Shown piece by piece: positions 26,825 to 36,024 of a stretch of DNA of 64,000 nt. Position 1 is the first letter of the stretch, and every line of letters starts with the position of its first letter. Source of the stretch: Dehalococcoidia bacterium (GTDB lineage: Bacteria; Chloroflexota; Dehalococcoidia; DSTF01; WHTK01); assembly GCA_009377745.1 (NCBI GenBank), contig WHTK01000009.1, positions 21,184 to 85,183 on the forward strand. The letters are read 5' to 3'. The notes below the pieces were generated by a model. The model was not told the origin of the DNA and did not search any database. It saw nothing but the letters and a program-made list of their open reading frames with translations. Both the position numbers and the translations under genes were made by a program.

Positions 26825-26952
26825 TTTCTACCTCGTTGATGGAAATGATACGCGGAAGCCGCCCTGCCGGGCACGCCAATGGTTCGAGCCCAGGGCATCG
26901 AAAACTAGGAGACCCCGAAGTGCATCAGGGAAAGGCTAGGTTAAAGTGATGC

Positions 26953-26978
26953 ACAATAATGTCAGATTTGGCTATTGT
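26953..26978 (+). promoter_or_regulatory. Inverted repeat at the AbiE promoter
   Basis: ACAATA and TATTGT are inverted 14 bp apart and end 5 bp before ATG 26984. AbiEi-type antitoxins bind inverted repeats in their own promoter, so this could be the autoregulatory operator. Each arm is only 6 bp. Confidence 0.4.
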
Positions 26979-26983
26979 ATGGC

Positions 26984-27817
26984 ATGGACATTAACCCAGA
27001 AATAGCAGCAAGAGGGCTCTCACCTGCCGAAGCCCGCCTTGTCTCCAAGCTCGAGTTCGAGGACAGCTCGATCCTGGACATCGATACCATCGAGCGGCTC
27101 ACTGGCTCCGACAGGAATGGGGCTCGGCTTCTCGCGTCACGTTTGGCGAAGCGAGGCTGGCTGGTCCGGATACGGAAGGGAGTCTACCAGTTCGTGCCTG
27201 CCAAAATGGCAGGCTACCCTCGGCGTGATTGGTTCATCATCCTCCAGGGCTTCACGGCCCCCTACTATCTCTCATTCCTCTCTGCCGCATACCACTACAG
27301 CCTTTCGCCGCAGCGCCCTGCCTTCGCTCAAATTGCGACACCACGCTTGATTCGAGGCAGCTACGCGACGAAGAATCATGGGATCGAACAGGTTGTCGTC
27401 GGCGAGGGTAGGTTCTTTGGAATTAGAGAGGAGGCCAGTGATGGCCTCATCATCAAAATCGCCGACCCCGAACGGACTGTTGTCGATTGCCTCGGCTTTC
27501 CAAAGAGAAGCGGCGGCCTGTTTGAGGTCGCCCGAATAATCCAGAGAGCGTCAAGACAGCACGACCTGGACTTGCTGGTTACCTATGCCCTCCAATTCGG
27601 AAACAAGTCCCTGCTCCAACGGCTGGGATACCTTCTCGAGCTGGTAGGCGGCGAAACTGTCGCAGGAGCCTTGGATAAGCTCGCCGAAAGCATCGGACGG
27701 CGACGCGCCTATCTCGGTAGCGTGAGCGAATTCGGTCGCCACGGCGACTACGTTAGCAGGTGGGGCTTGATTGATAACATCGGGCAGGAGCGGCTATTGG
27801 CGGAGCTTGAGTACTGA
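26984..27817 (+). CDS. Type IV antitoxin AbiEi family protein
   Basis: 277 residues from ATG 26984. An N-terminal winged helix (DIDTIERLTGSDRNGARLLA, then LAKRGWLVRIRKGVYQFVP) is the AbiEi DNA-binding domain. The middle GFTAPYYLSFLSAAYHYSLS and the later GLIIKIADPERTVVDCLGFP are hallmark AbiEi blocks. In characterised pairs the protein represses the operon and counteracts AbiEii. It is followed 6 bp later by the toxin gene. The inverted repeat before the start fits autoregulation. Confidence 0.9.
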   Translation: MDINPEIAARGLSPAEARLVSKLEFEDSSILDIDTIERLTGSDRNGARLLASRLAKRGWLVRIRKGVYQFVPAKMAGYPRRDWFIILQGFTAPYYLSFLSAAYHYSLSPQRPAFAQIATPRLIRGSYATKNHGIEQVVVGEGRFFGIREEASDGLIIKIADPERTVVDCLGFPKRSGGLFEVARIIQRASRQHDLDLLVTYALQFGNKSLLQRLGYLLELVGGETVAGALDKLAESIGRRRAYLGSVSEFGRHGDYVSRWGLIDNIGQERLLAELEY

Positions 27818-27823
27818 CCAAGC

Positions 27824-28717
27824 ATGATTGCCCAGCAGTTTTTGCGGCAGTATGCCTACGCTTCCGGAGTCGAGGAAGACGTTGCTCAACTCGAAATCGT
27901 CCTCACTTACGCCCTTCAGAGAATAGGCGAGCTTGGTCTCTGGCGACGCTTGGCCTTGAAGGGTGGAACCAGCCTGAGAAAAACGGTGTTCGGGACCTCT
28001 GGGCGTTTCTCACAGGGCATTGATCTGCTCGCAACCGATCAAGAGACACCGAATGTCGAGGATGCGCTTGTCGACGGCCTGACGCACGAACCCTTCCATG
28101 GCCTGACGTTCAATGTCCAAGACTACCGCTACTCACAGGGCGGAAACTTCGGTGTACAGGTCAGTTACCAACACGCGTACGGTCGTGGAGTGTTCGAGCT
28201 ACAGGTAAGTCATCGTAGTGACTTGGTCTTGTCGCCGGTGGATGCTGAGTTACTGCCCCAAAGCTACTTCCCTCGGCTGGAGTTCCGCCCTGGAAGCGTG
28301 ACTAACGTCCACCGCGTAGAGATGTTGGCGGAAAAGGTGCTCGCCTGCGCCAGACGGCTCGGTGGTAGCGGTAAGGATGTCTACGACCTGTATCAGTACG
28401 CACAACGGCCTTTCGAAATCTCACTCCTCCGAAGCCTGGTCTGCGCTAAGGCTTGGACGGACGGCGTCCAGTTCGATCCCGACGGATTCTTGGCCCGTCT
28501 CGAACCAAGGGCATTCAACTGGACTGAGTTGCGCGGACTTCTCGGGCGCGGCCTTTTGCTGGACCAGGCGCAGGCTTGCCGGACAGTCCAAGAACGACTG
28601 GCTTCTCTACGAGAGCTAACGGCACTAGAGCAGCGAGTTCTGGCCGATACCACCTATCACCGGGATCATGCAGCGTATGGCCAGCTGGCCGATGAGGCAC
28701 GGAGCATGGTCGGCTAA
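27824..28717 (+). CDS. AbiEii-type nucleotidyltransferase toxin with a substituted catalytic aspartate
   Basis: 297 residues. The nucleotidyltransferase motif LKGGTSLRK (about 45-53) is intact. The next motif, normally RFSxDIDL with two metal-binding aspartates, reads RFSQGIDLL, so the first Asp is Gly65. NVHRVEMLAEKVLACARRLG is the conserved late block (usually EMLxEKxxAxxxR). The family adds nucleotides to tRNA or otherwise blocks growth, and abortive infection follows. Loss of one catalytic Asp suggests weakened or absent toxicity. The gene follows AbiEi at 6 bp, clearly in the same operon. Confidence 0.85.
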   Translation: MIAQQFLRQYAYASGVEEDVAQLEIVLTYALQRIGELGLWRRLALKGGTSLRKTVFGTSGRFSQGIDLLATDQETPNVEDALVDGLTHEPFHGLTFNVQDYRYSQGGNFGVQVSYQHAYGRGVFELQVSHRSDLVLSPVDAELLPQSYFPRLEFRPGSVTNVHRVEMLAEKVLACARRLGGSGKDVYDLYQYAQRPFEISLLRSLVCAKAWTDGVQFDPDGFLARLEPRAFNWTELRGLLGRGLLLDQAQACRTVQERLASLRELTALEQRVLADTTYHRDHAAYGQLADEARSMVG

Positions 28718-28764
28718 GCAGGTACGGAGGCTGGCTTGGCCTTACGGACGGAGACTGGTGGGCT

Positions 28765-29915
28765 CTAATCTTGCTTCCGAAACTCCTTCGCGAACTTGCC
28801 TGACAGCACAGGATCGATCCGATCAGCCTCGGCGATTGCCCATGCCGCCCAGGATTCAATTGTCTCCTTCTCTATTGGCCTGACGGCCTCAAAGTCTGCC
28901 TGGCATGCAGCGCTTACGTAGGCCCTGATGTCGGCGGCTAGCCGGAACTGCTGGGCCTCAGCGAGAAGGTTGTCAATTCGTGCCTGTGCTTCAGCACGCT
29001 GCCGCTCTTGTTCGCGGCGCTTTGCCTCGAGTTGCCGCTTGCGATCCTCCTCCTCCAGCCATCGCTTTGTTTTGAGCCAGCGCGCATACCATTCCTCTTC
29101 TCGGGACCTGTGAAGCAGTTCTCCGGCGACGATCACTCCCGTAGCGATTTCGCCTATCTGCAGCTCGATTGGCCAGCCTGACTCGGTCCAGATGCCATCC
29201 TTGCAACCCGGGATGCCCTGCGCCGTGACGCTAACCACTAGGCGCTGCTGTTTCGAGGTTGTTCCCTTTGAGGATTTCGCGGTGGTCGAGGCGATCGTGA
29301 TCGGTACCCATGTATTCCCAACTACAGCACCAAACTCGAACTTACCCTCGTGCTCACGCGTCCCAGGTTCTGCTTCAAGTCGGACCAGGGTCAGGAAGAG
29401 GGCGTTCGCGATGCGCAGCCTCCGCTGGTCTCCGGGCGCATCGAAGCGTGGCTGACGAGAGTTGTACGAGAAGATTCGATTGGATGATTCGGCACGGCGA
29501 CTCGCATCTTCCTCGATAAGCTTTGCGATTGCTGGGTGCGTGCGATTGGCCAAAGTCGGGACGCGTGGGTTCCCCACCAGCTTCGCCGTGTTCACGGCCA
29601 GTTCTTCAATGTCATCGGGAAAGACTGGAGGGGAATCCTCCTCAAACGGTCTGTTCTCTGCTTGTCCGACCACCCACTACGTCCTATATAGACCTTGCCT
29701 GATATACCAGGACCTCGAGGAGGAAGCTCGGTTCGAGGCACCGTTTTGCGGAATTTCAACCTCGCCCAGTAGCCTCGCTCAGGGATGGGTATCCGGACTT
29801 GAGCGCACTTCTTCCTGAGGGCTACGTCTGACACTCCGTAGCGCGGCGCGACCTTGCTCACCGGCTCATTCCAGACAATTTCGTACAGCTCTTCGCGCGT
29901 ATGCCATCGTCCCAT
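28765..29915 (-). pseudogene. Hypothetical protein split by a frameshift
   Basis: Two minus-strand frames form one protein of roughly 380 residues. The N-terminal part MGRWHTREELYEIVWNEPVS, then KVAPRYGVSDVALRKKC and IPIPERGYWARLKFRK, is a conserved start of a widespread hypothetical family and looks like a helix-turn-helix. The frame shifts near 29640-29690 into VVGQAENRPFEEDSPPV and continues 300 residues, with a long charged coiled coil (RWLEEEDRKRQLEAKRREQE) near the C-terminus. No function is known to me. The gene sits beside the AbiE pair, often a defence or mobile context. The shift may be an assembly indel, since both halves are otherwise well preserved. Confidence 0.65.
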
Positions 29916-30173
29916 AGTGAATTACCCTCCCTGTGCAGGAATGACGCGGTCTATGCTGAGAACAACCGCTGCATCTGGCGCTGTGCTCGAATAGGTAGAG
30001 GATGCGTGAGCGTGGCAGCCGTCCATGGCTATGGAATTCTGGGCCTGGCCCAGAGCATCGAAAGACCGAACCGCTAGGCTCAACGTATGACGAACTCACG
30101 ACGCGGCGGTGCTGGAACGTGCAATGAGCCTCGCCAATGAGGCTATGTTTACCATCGCACTATCACGCCACGG

Positions 30174-30584
30174 TTGCGTACCGAAGAGCCAGAGGATGCA
30201 AAGTTCATATTCCGGTGGTGGGCTGACCTGCAGTTTCTGATCGTCGCATTACGCCGGCTTCGGACAGTCGCCGGGTTAGCCGCGCGTAACGCCGCTACTG
30301 TCAAAGAGGCGATACAGGTCTTCGATCGCGAGGTTCCTGGCCTGAGTGTCATGCGGAACGTTGGTGAGCACATAGACGAATATGCCGTCGATAGCCATGG
30401 ACGGCACCATCGAGAAGTAGACCGAAAGCAACTCCAGGTAGGCAGATGGGACGGTACAACTTGCAGCTGGCTTGGCTTCGAGCTAAGTATCGATGTGGCG
30501 CATGATGCTGGCTACCACCTCGTTCTAGCCGTGAGAGAAGCTGCTCGGAGCTATCCATCGTCAGCAAGCGTCAGCAAGGTGTGA
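30174..30584 (+). CDS. Hypothetical protein, start possibly lost by frameshift
   Basis: 136 residues from a TTG start. EPEDAKFIFRWWADLQFLIV, then ALRRLRTVAGLAAR and DVAHDAGYHLVLAVREAARS, look like genuine helical protein. A neighbouring plus frame just upstream reads MSLANEAMFTIALSRH from ATG 30124, which could be the true N-terminus if one base is missing near 30165-30175. No family recognised. The 250 bp before it, back to the divergent split gene, show nothing else. Confidence 0.45.
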   Translation: MRTEEPEDAKFIFRWWADLQFLIVALRRLRTVAGLAARNAATVKEAIQVFDREVPGLSVMRNVGEHIDEYAVDSHGRHHREVDRKQLQVGRWDGTTCSWLGFELSIDVAHDAGYHLVLAVREAARSYPSSASVSKV

Positions 30585-31023
30585 CCGGCATCGTACTTGA
30601 AGGCACGGAGTCGCGCAGGCGATGCCGGTGTGCGAGAGTTGCTGAACCTTGGATTTGGGCGAGAATCCTGTTTTCGGCCTAGGCGTATGAGTCAGACAGT
30701 GCATTGGACTGAACTGTGGACTTGAGCCCAATCAGATTCATCAGAAGAAGATCAATAAATAACCCACGCTCCAATTTCGCTCCACAACAAGTCCACAGGA
30801 CTCCTCTGGATGACGCGACGCGGCTCCCTCTCACACACACAACCGAACTCGCCGCCGATCTGCGGAATGTTCGACCTCCCGATTGACACTTGTATTCGCC
30901 TCGCAGAAACACCCGCTGAAAAGGGAGCCCGAGCGTCTGCCTGCCAAGTCCATCCTCAGATCAACCGGCCTGATGCTTGCCCTGGGCCCCAAAGACAACC
31001 TTTGCAGGAAATTCGAGTGAAGT

Positions 31024-31084
31024 TGGACTAAGCCAAGGCTGCTGTGGACTAAACATGAGCGATTCTTGGACTAGCCGTGGACTG
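31024..31084 (+). repeat. Four phased TGGACT repeats (iteron-like)
   Basis: TGGACT(A/G) starts at 31024, 31045, 31067 and 31078, spacings of 21, 22 and 11 bp, so all copies face the same side of the helix. Two more TGGACT/AGTCCA copies lie further upstream in the otherwise gene-free 30585-31130 stretch. The array ends 47 bp before the replication-relaxation-like gene, which fits an operator or origin-type iteron set. Confidence 0.5.
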
Positions 31085-31130
31085 AGCTGCGTCACATTGA
31101 TTCCCAAGCGCTGTCGCGGGAGGGAATCGG

Positions 31131-33029
31131 ATGCGCGAACGCCTTCAACAACAGAACCCATGGCTCAAGGCCAGAGCGCTGAGCTGGCTGGCGCGGCTGC
31201 CCTTCCTCGACGCTTACGAGTTGTCCCGTCTCCTGAATGTCACGGAGAAAGAAACACAGTGGCTCCTCCACGACCTCGGTAACATCCACTGGGTCGACCA
31301 GGTCACCCCTTCGTCTCCAGAGTTCACAACCCTTCCCCTTCACGTGCTGACTGCCGGCGCTTTGCCTGCCTTCTCTTGTCAGCTCGGCATCCCGGAGAGC
31401 GAAGTGGAGGCCACGTTCGCTGTCGGCCACCGGGATCAGGTCCGCCGCCTGACCCGCCTGGAGGCTTATACCTTCATGAACCGCATCTTCGCCGAGCTAG
31501 CCTACGACCTTCACAAGGACGGACTGCGAGGGCTCGCCGAGTTACGCGCTAGGCCGTTAGCTCGTCGATCGGACTCGATACCGTGGTGGCCGCCCGGCAC
31601 CGAAGGCTACGGTTGCCTGCGGAGCACCCTTGGTTGGGCGCCGTTCTTCGTCACTATGGACCGCCCCGATGCGCCTCTCATTCACCGCCGCAAGCGCATC
31701 GCCGACTGGTACACATTTCGTGACGAAGGTCGCGGCTGGGGTGACTATTGGCTGCCGCCGATCTTCATCGTGACCTCCAGCGCCTATGCGAGCGACCAAT
31801 GGGCGAAAGCTGTCCAGGCAACCGCCGAACGCCGACAGGTGAACACACTCGAAGTATGGCTGGCGGATATCGACACAGTCTTCTCAAAAGGCTTCGTCGC
31901 TGGCATTTGGGACGACCTCGATGGGGTGACGGAGTCAAATCTTCATCGATGCCTCCACTGGATCAGTGAGCCGGATGCGACCTTTGCGCCCTGGCTACGC
32001 GGCGATGAAGTGCCGATGCTCCTGTCGCCAACTCAACCGAAGCTTCAGGCCTGGGCGAATCAGGTTGTCGTATCGCTAGGGTCGGGAACGCCCGTTGGGA
32101 CGGCGGAAGCGCTGGGCGGCCTCTCACTCATTCTTTCCGCCACCGATAAGTCGGCGATCGAAGTCCTGGGCAGGCACCCGATGCTCACCGCCAATGAGCT
32201 CGGCGTCATGCTTAAGCTGGACCGGCGGCGGGCAGAGCGTCTCGTTGCCGGTCTGCTGCGCGACCAGCTCATCGAGGCGCTGCCACCGCTGAAGGACGAG
32301 CCATCAGGAGAGCCACGCTATGTCCTCGCCGAACTTGCGCTTAAGCTCCTGGCGGCGCGAGATGGTGTGCCTTTCAGCACCTATCTCCGCAACGCTTCGT
32401 TCACCGGCCGTAACCAGTACAGCCTGGCGCAGCACCGTCTCGGCCCGCTGCTCTATCACCCGGAGCACACCGCCGGCGCCAACCGCTTCCTCATTAGCAT
32501 GCTCGAAGCTCTGGAAGCCGGCCACCCGAGGTTGACGCGTTGGTTCGGCCCAGCCGAATCGACCTTCTGGTTGACCCAGGACGGCGCGAGGAATTGGCTA
32601 CAGCCCGACGGCCTCGGCGACTTGCACTGGCAGAACCAGACCAGGCGCTTCTTCCTCGAATGGGACCGAGGCACGATGCGCTGGCGGGAGATGCGTGATA
32701 AGTTCCGCCGCTACGCCTCGCTATACGCATCCTTCGTTCGCTCGGCCAACCCCTGGACGCCTGACACTGTCATCGTCACGAGCACACCCCAACGCGAGAG
32801 CTCGATCTGGGAATGCTGGCAATCGACGATGGCTGAGGGCGATTGTCCGCCATCACTACTGCTCACCAGCGTCGAGTCTCTGGTCACGCGCCTCGGACCG
32901 TTCGCGCGGGTCTGGCGTAATAGCGTCGGCGATCTGCGCCGAAGCACATGGGCAGAGGCCATCGACCTGTGGGAGGCGGAGAGAACCAGTTCAGCAAACC
33001 AACAGATTGGAGAGATCTGCGATGACTAA
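31131..33029 (+). CDS. Replication-relaxation-like mobile-element protein
   Basis: 632 residues from ATG 31131 behind GGGAGGG. Two helix-turn-helix segments are visible: PFLDAYELSRLLNVTEKETQ near the N-terminus and HPMLTANELGVMLKLDRRRA near residue 355, followed by RLVAGLLRDQLIEAL. The C-terminal part (LPDGLGDLHWQ-type strand, FFLEWDRGTMRWREMRDKFRRYASLY) matches the replication-relaxation family found on conjugative and integrative elements. The N-terminal half is longer than usual. Its stop overlaps the next start by 8 bp. Together with the phased repeats upstream and the recombinase at 34854 it suggests an integrative element. The family call is from motif resemblance. Confidence 0.65.
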   Translation: MRERLQQQNPWLKARALSWLARLPFLDAYELSRLLNVTEKETQWLLHDLGNIHWVDQVTPSSPEFTTLPLHVLTAGALPAFSCQLGIPESEVEATFAVGHRDQVRRLTRLEAYTFMNRIFAELAYDLHKDGLRGLAELRARPLARRSDSIPWWPPGTEGYGCLRSTLGWAPFFVTMDRPDAPLIHRRKRIADWYTFRDEGRGWGDYWLPPIFIVTSSAYASDQWAKAVQATAERRQVNTLEVWLADIDTVFSKGFVAGIWDDLDGVTESNLHRCLHWISEPDATFAPWLRGDEVPMLLSPTQPKLQAWANQVVVSLGSGTPVGTAEALGGLSLILSATDKSAIEVLGRHPMLTANELGVMLKLDRRRAERLVAGLLRDQLIEALPPLKDEPSGEPRYVLAELALKLLAARDGVPFSTYLRNASFTGRNQYSLAQHRLGPLLYHPEHTAGANRFLISMLEALEAGHPRLTRWFGPAESTFWLTQDGARNWLQPDGLGDLHWQNQTRRFFLEWDRGTMRWREMRDKFRRYASLYASFVRSANPWTPDTVIVTSTPQRESSIWECWQSTMAEGDCPPSLLLTSVESLVTRLGPFARVWRNSVGDLRRSTWAEAIDLWEAERTSSANQQIGEICDD

Positions 33030-33390
33030 TGGTGATAAGCCCGAGGTTCAAGGCCAGCTCGAATTTCCGGCAGAGGCGAGGTCGAGAACTCTCGCGGCCC
33101 GAGTCGGCGCGTTCTCGCTACATGCGAAGTACGACAGCAGAGAGTTGACCGTGAATGCCCGCCGTGCCTTCGCCCGCCGGTTTGAGGATCAAGTCGATCC
33201 AGAGCGCCAGCTGCCAGAGGCCGAGCGCCAGAGAAGGGCGGAGGCGGCCAAGAGGGCGTATATGGCGAGGCTGGCGCTCAAGTCGGCTGAGGCCAGGCGT
33301 AACAAGAAGGCGGAGGCCTCTACTGGCCGAGGACGGGGGCGTCCGCCAAAGCGACGACGAAGAAGTGAGCCTTCCGCTACGGCTGAGTGA
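33022..33390 (+). CDS. Small basic protein with AT-hook-like tail
   Basis: 122 residues from ATG 33022, which overlaps the previous stop and has GGAGAG upstream, so it is translationally coupled. The middle is a charged helix (QLPEAERQRRAEAAKRAYMA), and the C-terminus carries GRGRGRPPKRRRR, an AT-hook-like minor-groove binding motif. Likely a DNA-binding accessory of the element; no known family. Confidence 0.65.
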   Translation: MTNGDKPEVQGQLEFPAEARSRTLAARVGAFSLHAKYDSRELTVNARRAFARRFEDQVDPERQLPEAERQRRAEAAKRAYMARLALKSAEARRNKKAEASTGRGRGRPPKRRRRSEPSATAE

Positions 33391-33574
33391 TCGGTCCGTT
33401 CGCATTCGCATGATGTGGCGTCGAGCCCAGATGCACACGTTGGCAGATAGGAAAGACGTGGTAGACGACGATCCCCACTTTCATGCCGTTCATGCTGTAG
33501 GTAGGGCGTGAGTGCCGAGGTAACCTCGCGGCGACTTTTCCCAAGGCGATGCCGCCTTCCAAGCCCCAAGACGT

Positions 33575-33937
33575 ATGCTCTGTACGGCGGTATCTGGCAC
33601 ACACCCCTTGGAGCTAGCAAAACGCATCCAGTTACCGTTTCTTCCCGCGAAGCCAAAGATTCCGACCTCACCTCTAAGCCAGCGCCATGAACCGCCAGCG
33701 CGCATTGGCGTTACAATCAGCCTGTTCGAAGTTGTCATCGAAAGCCCCAATCGCCAGGAGTACGGCCGTTACGTGGCAAACCGCGTCAAGATGAATTTCC
33801 CAGCTCCAGGCATTTGCTGCTTGTTCAACGAAGGTCCCTCCACCGACTCTCCCACCGCGTGGACGGAGTGGCACATCCAAATCCTTGACGCCGAGCTGCT
33901 TGTGGAGCAACAGCCGCCCGTAATTACCGAGAGCTGA
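33575..33937 (+). CDS. Uncertain hypothetical protein
   Basis: The last 80 codons (RIGVTISLFEVVIESPNRQE, then YGRYVANRVKMNFPAPG and WTEWHIQILDAELLVEQQ) have the composition of a real protein, but the first 40 do not and no ribosome binding site supports ATG 33575. It may be the 3' part of a decayed gene. No family recognised. Confidence 0.3.
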   Translation: MLCTAVSGTHPLELAKRIQLPFLPAKPKIPTSPLSQRHEPPARIGVTISLFEVVIESPNRQEYGRYVANRVKMNFPAPGICCLFNEGPSTDSPTAWTEWHIQILDAELLVEQQPPVITES

Positions 33938-33997
33938 CTTTCTGCGGAAGCGGAGCCGACCTAATTGAAGCAGACCGAAAGACCTAGCAAGAGATGA

Positions 33998-34570
33998 CCA
34001 GCAGGCAAGGCACTTCTCAATGAGCGCAAACAGGCGGAAGAGGAATTTGCACGGAAGCGCAACTCCCCGTACCTCTATCCCGGTGATCAAGTCATTTGGC
34101 TAGATGATGACGAATACCGAATAGGCACTATTTCCAATATACGCGGCTCACCTTGGACAGGATTAATCGAAATTGACGGCGACGTATTTGTTCCCGGAGG
34201 CCAGGTTCGCAAGTACCAGGATGCCGTTTGGCAGCGACTCCAAGAGTGGTCCCTCGCCATCACTGAGAATTATAAAGAGCGAGAGGAACTCCAAACGCTT
34301 CAGTCTCAACTCTTTCAGGAGGCTAGAGACGAAGATTACAGACCAAGTAAAGGCTCGACAGTAATCTGGCAGTCACCCGACGAACCGCCAAATTACTCCA
34401 AGAAAAAGGTCGCAGAGATGACACCAGCCGGGCCGAGAATTCAAGACAGCATCGGCTCGTTTATCGTCTCGTTTGATGATGTAGTTGCTTACAAAGCCGG
34501 CCTTTGGCGACGATTCAATTTGACCCGTACGGCAAAGCTTTTTAAGCCTCGCACTATCCTTCCAACTTGA
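33998..34570 (+). pseudogene. Hypothetical protein without a usable start, probably frameshifted
   Basis: A stop-to-stop frame of 190 codons with a convincing protein sequence: LLNERKQAEEEFARKRNSPY, LYPGDQVIWLDDDEYRIGTI, DGDVFVPGGQVRKYQDAVW and SFIVSFDDVVAYKAGLWRRF. Two similar beta-rich segments (GDQVIWLDDDEYRIGTI and GSTVIWQSPDE...) hint at duplicated small SH3-like modules. There is no ATG, GTG or TTG near its beginning; the TGA at 33995 interrupts and the upstream part probably lies in another frame. Function unknown. Confidence 0.5.
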
Positions 34571-34597
34571 TCCCTCATTGGTCTCCATCCTTCGGCG

Positions 34598-34698
34598 CCC
34601 TTGACGGTGCGTGCTCTGTCTGGCCAGGCGATGGGCGGACGGCAGGTACCTTGATAACCCCGCTTCGCGATCGCGAGGCTAGCCCGCACCGTCAAGGG
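34598..34698. repeat. 14-bp inverted repeat enclosing a 12-bp palindrome
   Basis: CCCTTGACGGTGCG (34598-34611) and CGCACCGTCAAGGG (34685-34698) are perfect inverted copies. Between them lies the perfect palindrome TCGCGATCGCGA (34665-34676). The structure sits just beyond the 3' end of the tyrosine recombinase gene, so it could be a recombination site or a folded transcript end. Confidence 0.6.
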
Positions 34699-34853
34699 TC
34701 CGCGTTGCCGCCTAGCGTTGAGGGCTCAGCTCCGGCTCCGCCTCCGGCAGGTCCTCCGGTCGCCAGTCAAGGGGCTGTGACGTGATGAGGCGATGATGAG
34801 GCTTCCAGCGGTCGCGTCCTTTCTGAAGCAACGTCTCCAGGAGGGCGGCACCA

Positions 34854-35813
34854 CTAATACCGGTCGCCGAGCCCCATTCGGCGGTGGGAGTTGCGGGCGC
34901 GTTCGCCGGCGGCCGACTTGGCGTAGCGGCTGAGCATCGTCCGGCTGCTCCAGCCCGTGATGTACATGAGGTCGGTCTCGTTGCCGTTGTCCGACTGCCA
35001 CACGTGGGCGAACGTGTGGCGGAACTGGTGCGGGTGGATGTTGCCGAGGCCGGCGTCGCGGCCGCGGCGACGGATGATCTGCTCGATGCCACTGGCCGTG
35101 AATTGTCCCTTACGGCCGAGCCAGAGCCAGGGGAGTGATGCATGCGGATGCTTGCCGCGAACTCGCAGATAGCGGTCGATCGCTTTGGCCGTCTTGGCGC
35201 CGATCGGCAGGATGCGCTCCTTGCGGCCCTTGCCCATGACTCGCACGAGCTGGTGGTCGAGGTCCACGTCGCTGTCGCCGTGCTCGCCTTGACAGCGCAG
35301 GTTGGCCACTTCAGTGCGCCTGGCGCCGCTGTCCAGGAACAGCCGGATCATGGCCGCGTCGCGACGGTCCTCGAAGTCCTGGCCCTTCTCGCACGTGGCG
35401 AGCAGCGCCTTTATCTGCTCCGGACTGAGGATGTCCGGCGCCTCCTCCTCGATCTTGGGCGGCCTCGTACGAGCGAGCGGTGAATCCTTGATCTCGCCCT
35501 CGTCCACCAGCCAGCGGAAAAACTGCTGCAAACCGCGGTAGCGGTTGTTGGCCGTTGACGACTTCCAGTGCTCGATGAGATAGATGATGAATGACTCGGC
35601 GTGCTCGCGCTTGATGTTGACCACGTCGGTGGGCATGCCCTGACTCTGCAGGTACGCGGCGAACTGGCGCGCGCTCTCGACGTAGGTCTCGATCGTCTTG
35701 GGTGACTTGTTCTCGGCGCGCAGGTGGCGGCGCCAGGACTCGATGTTGCCGACGATGTCGCCCGTGACGCCTGCAAGGCTCTCCGCTATAGTGACGGTAT
35801 GGACCTGCTGCAT
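34854..35813 (-). CDS. Tyrosine recombinase/integrase (XerD-like)
   Basis: 319 residues. An N-terminal SAM-like core-binding domain (about 20-105: NIESWRRHLRAENKSPKTIE) is followed by the catalytic domain. Catalytic residues are visible: Arg at SGARRTE (about 165), Lys at MGKGRKER (about 195), HQFRHTFAH (about 262-270), Trp in ITGWSSRTM (about 288) and the nucleophile Tyr297 in SRYAK. Such enzymes integrate mobile elements or resolve dimers. The gene points away from a tRNA-Gly about 140 bp upstream, a common arrangement for an island integrase, and the accessory genes at 25-34.6 kb lie on its far side. Confidence 0.92.
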   Translation of the reverse strand: MQQVHTVTIAESLAGVTGDIVGNIESWRRHLRAENKSPKTIETYVESARQFAAYLQSQGMPTDVVNIKREHAESFIIYLIEHWKSSTANNRYRGLQQFFRWLVDEGEIKDSPLARTRPPKIEEEAPDILSPEQIKALLATCEKGQDFEDRRDAAMIRLFLDSGARRTEVANLRCQGEHGDSDVDLDHQLVRVMGKGRKERILPIGAKTAKAIDRYLRVRGKHPHASLPWLWLGRKGQFTASGIEQIIRRRGRDAGLGNIHPHQFRHTFAHVWQSDNGNETDLMYITGWSSRTMLSRYAKSAAGERARNSHRRMGLGDRY

Positions 35814-35949
35814 GGCTCGAAAAACTCCTTTAACGGCACAATCGAAGTTGTTCCAGTTATACGTTATTCGAGCACTGTTCGCAAGTCCGCCCTCGGGTCT
35901 TAGAACAGTTATGAGCTGTTCGTAGATTCGAAAGTGTCCGAAATGGCGA

Positions 35950-36024
35950 GCGGGGGTAGCTCAGTGGTAGAGCACCTGCCTTCCAAGCAGGCTGTCGCGG
36001 GTTCGAGTCCCGTCCCCCGCTCCA
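35950..36024 (+). tRNA. tRNA-Gly(TCC)
   Basis: Complete cloverleaf: acceptor GCGGGGG/CCCCCGC, D arm GCTC..GAGC, anticodon stem CCTGC/GCAGG with loop CTTCCAA (anticodon TCC, reading GGA), T arm GCGGGTTCGAGTCCCGT, discriminator T and an encoded CCA. It is probably the attachment site for the adjacent recombinase; no second copy of its 3' end was found in the window. Confidence 0.97.
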
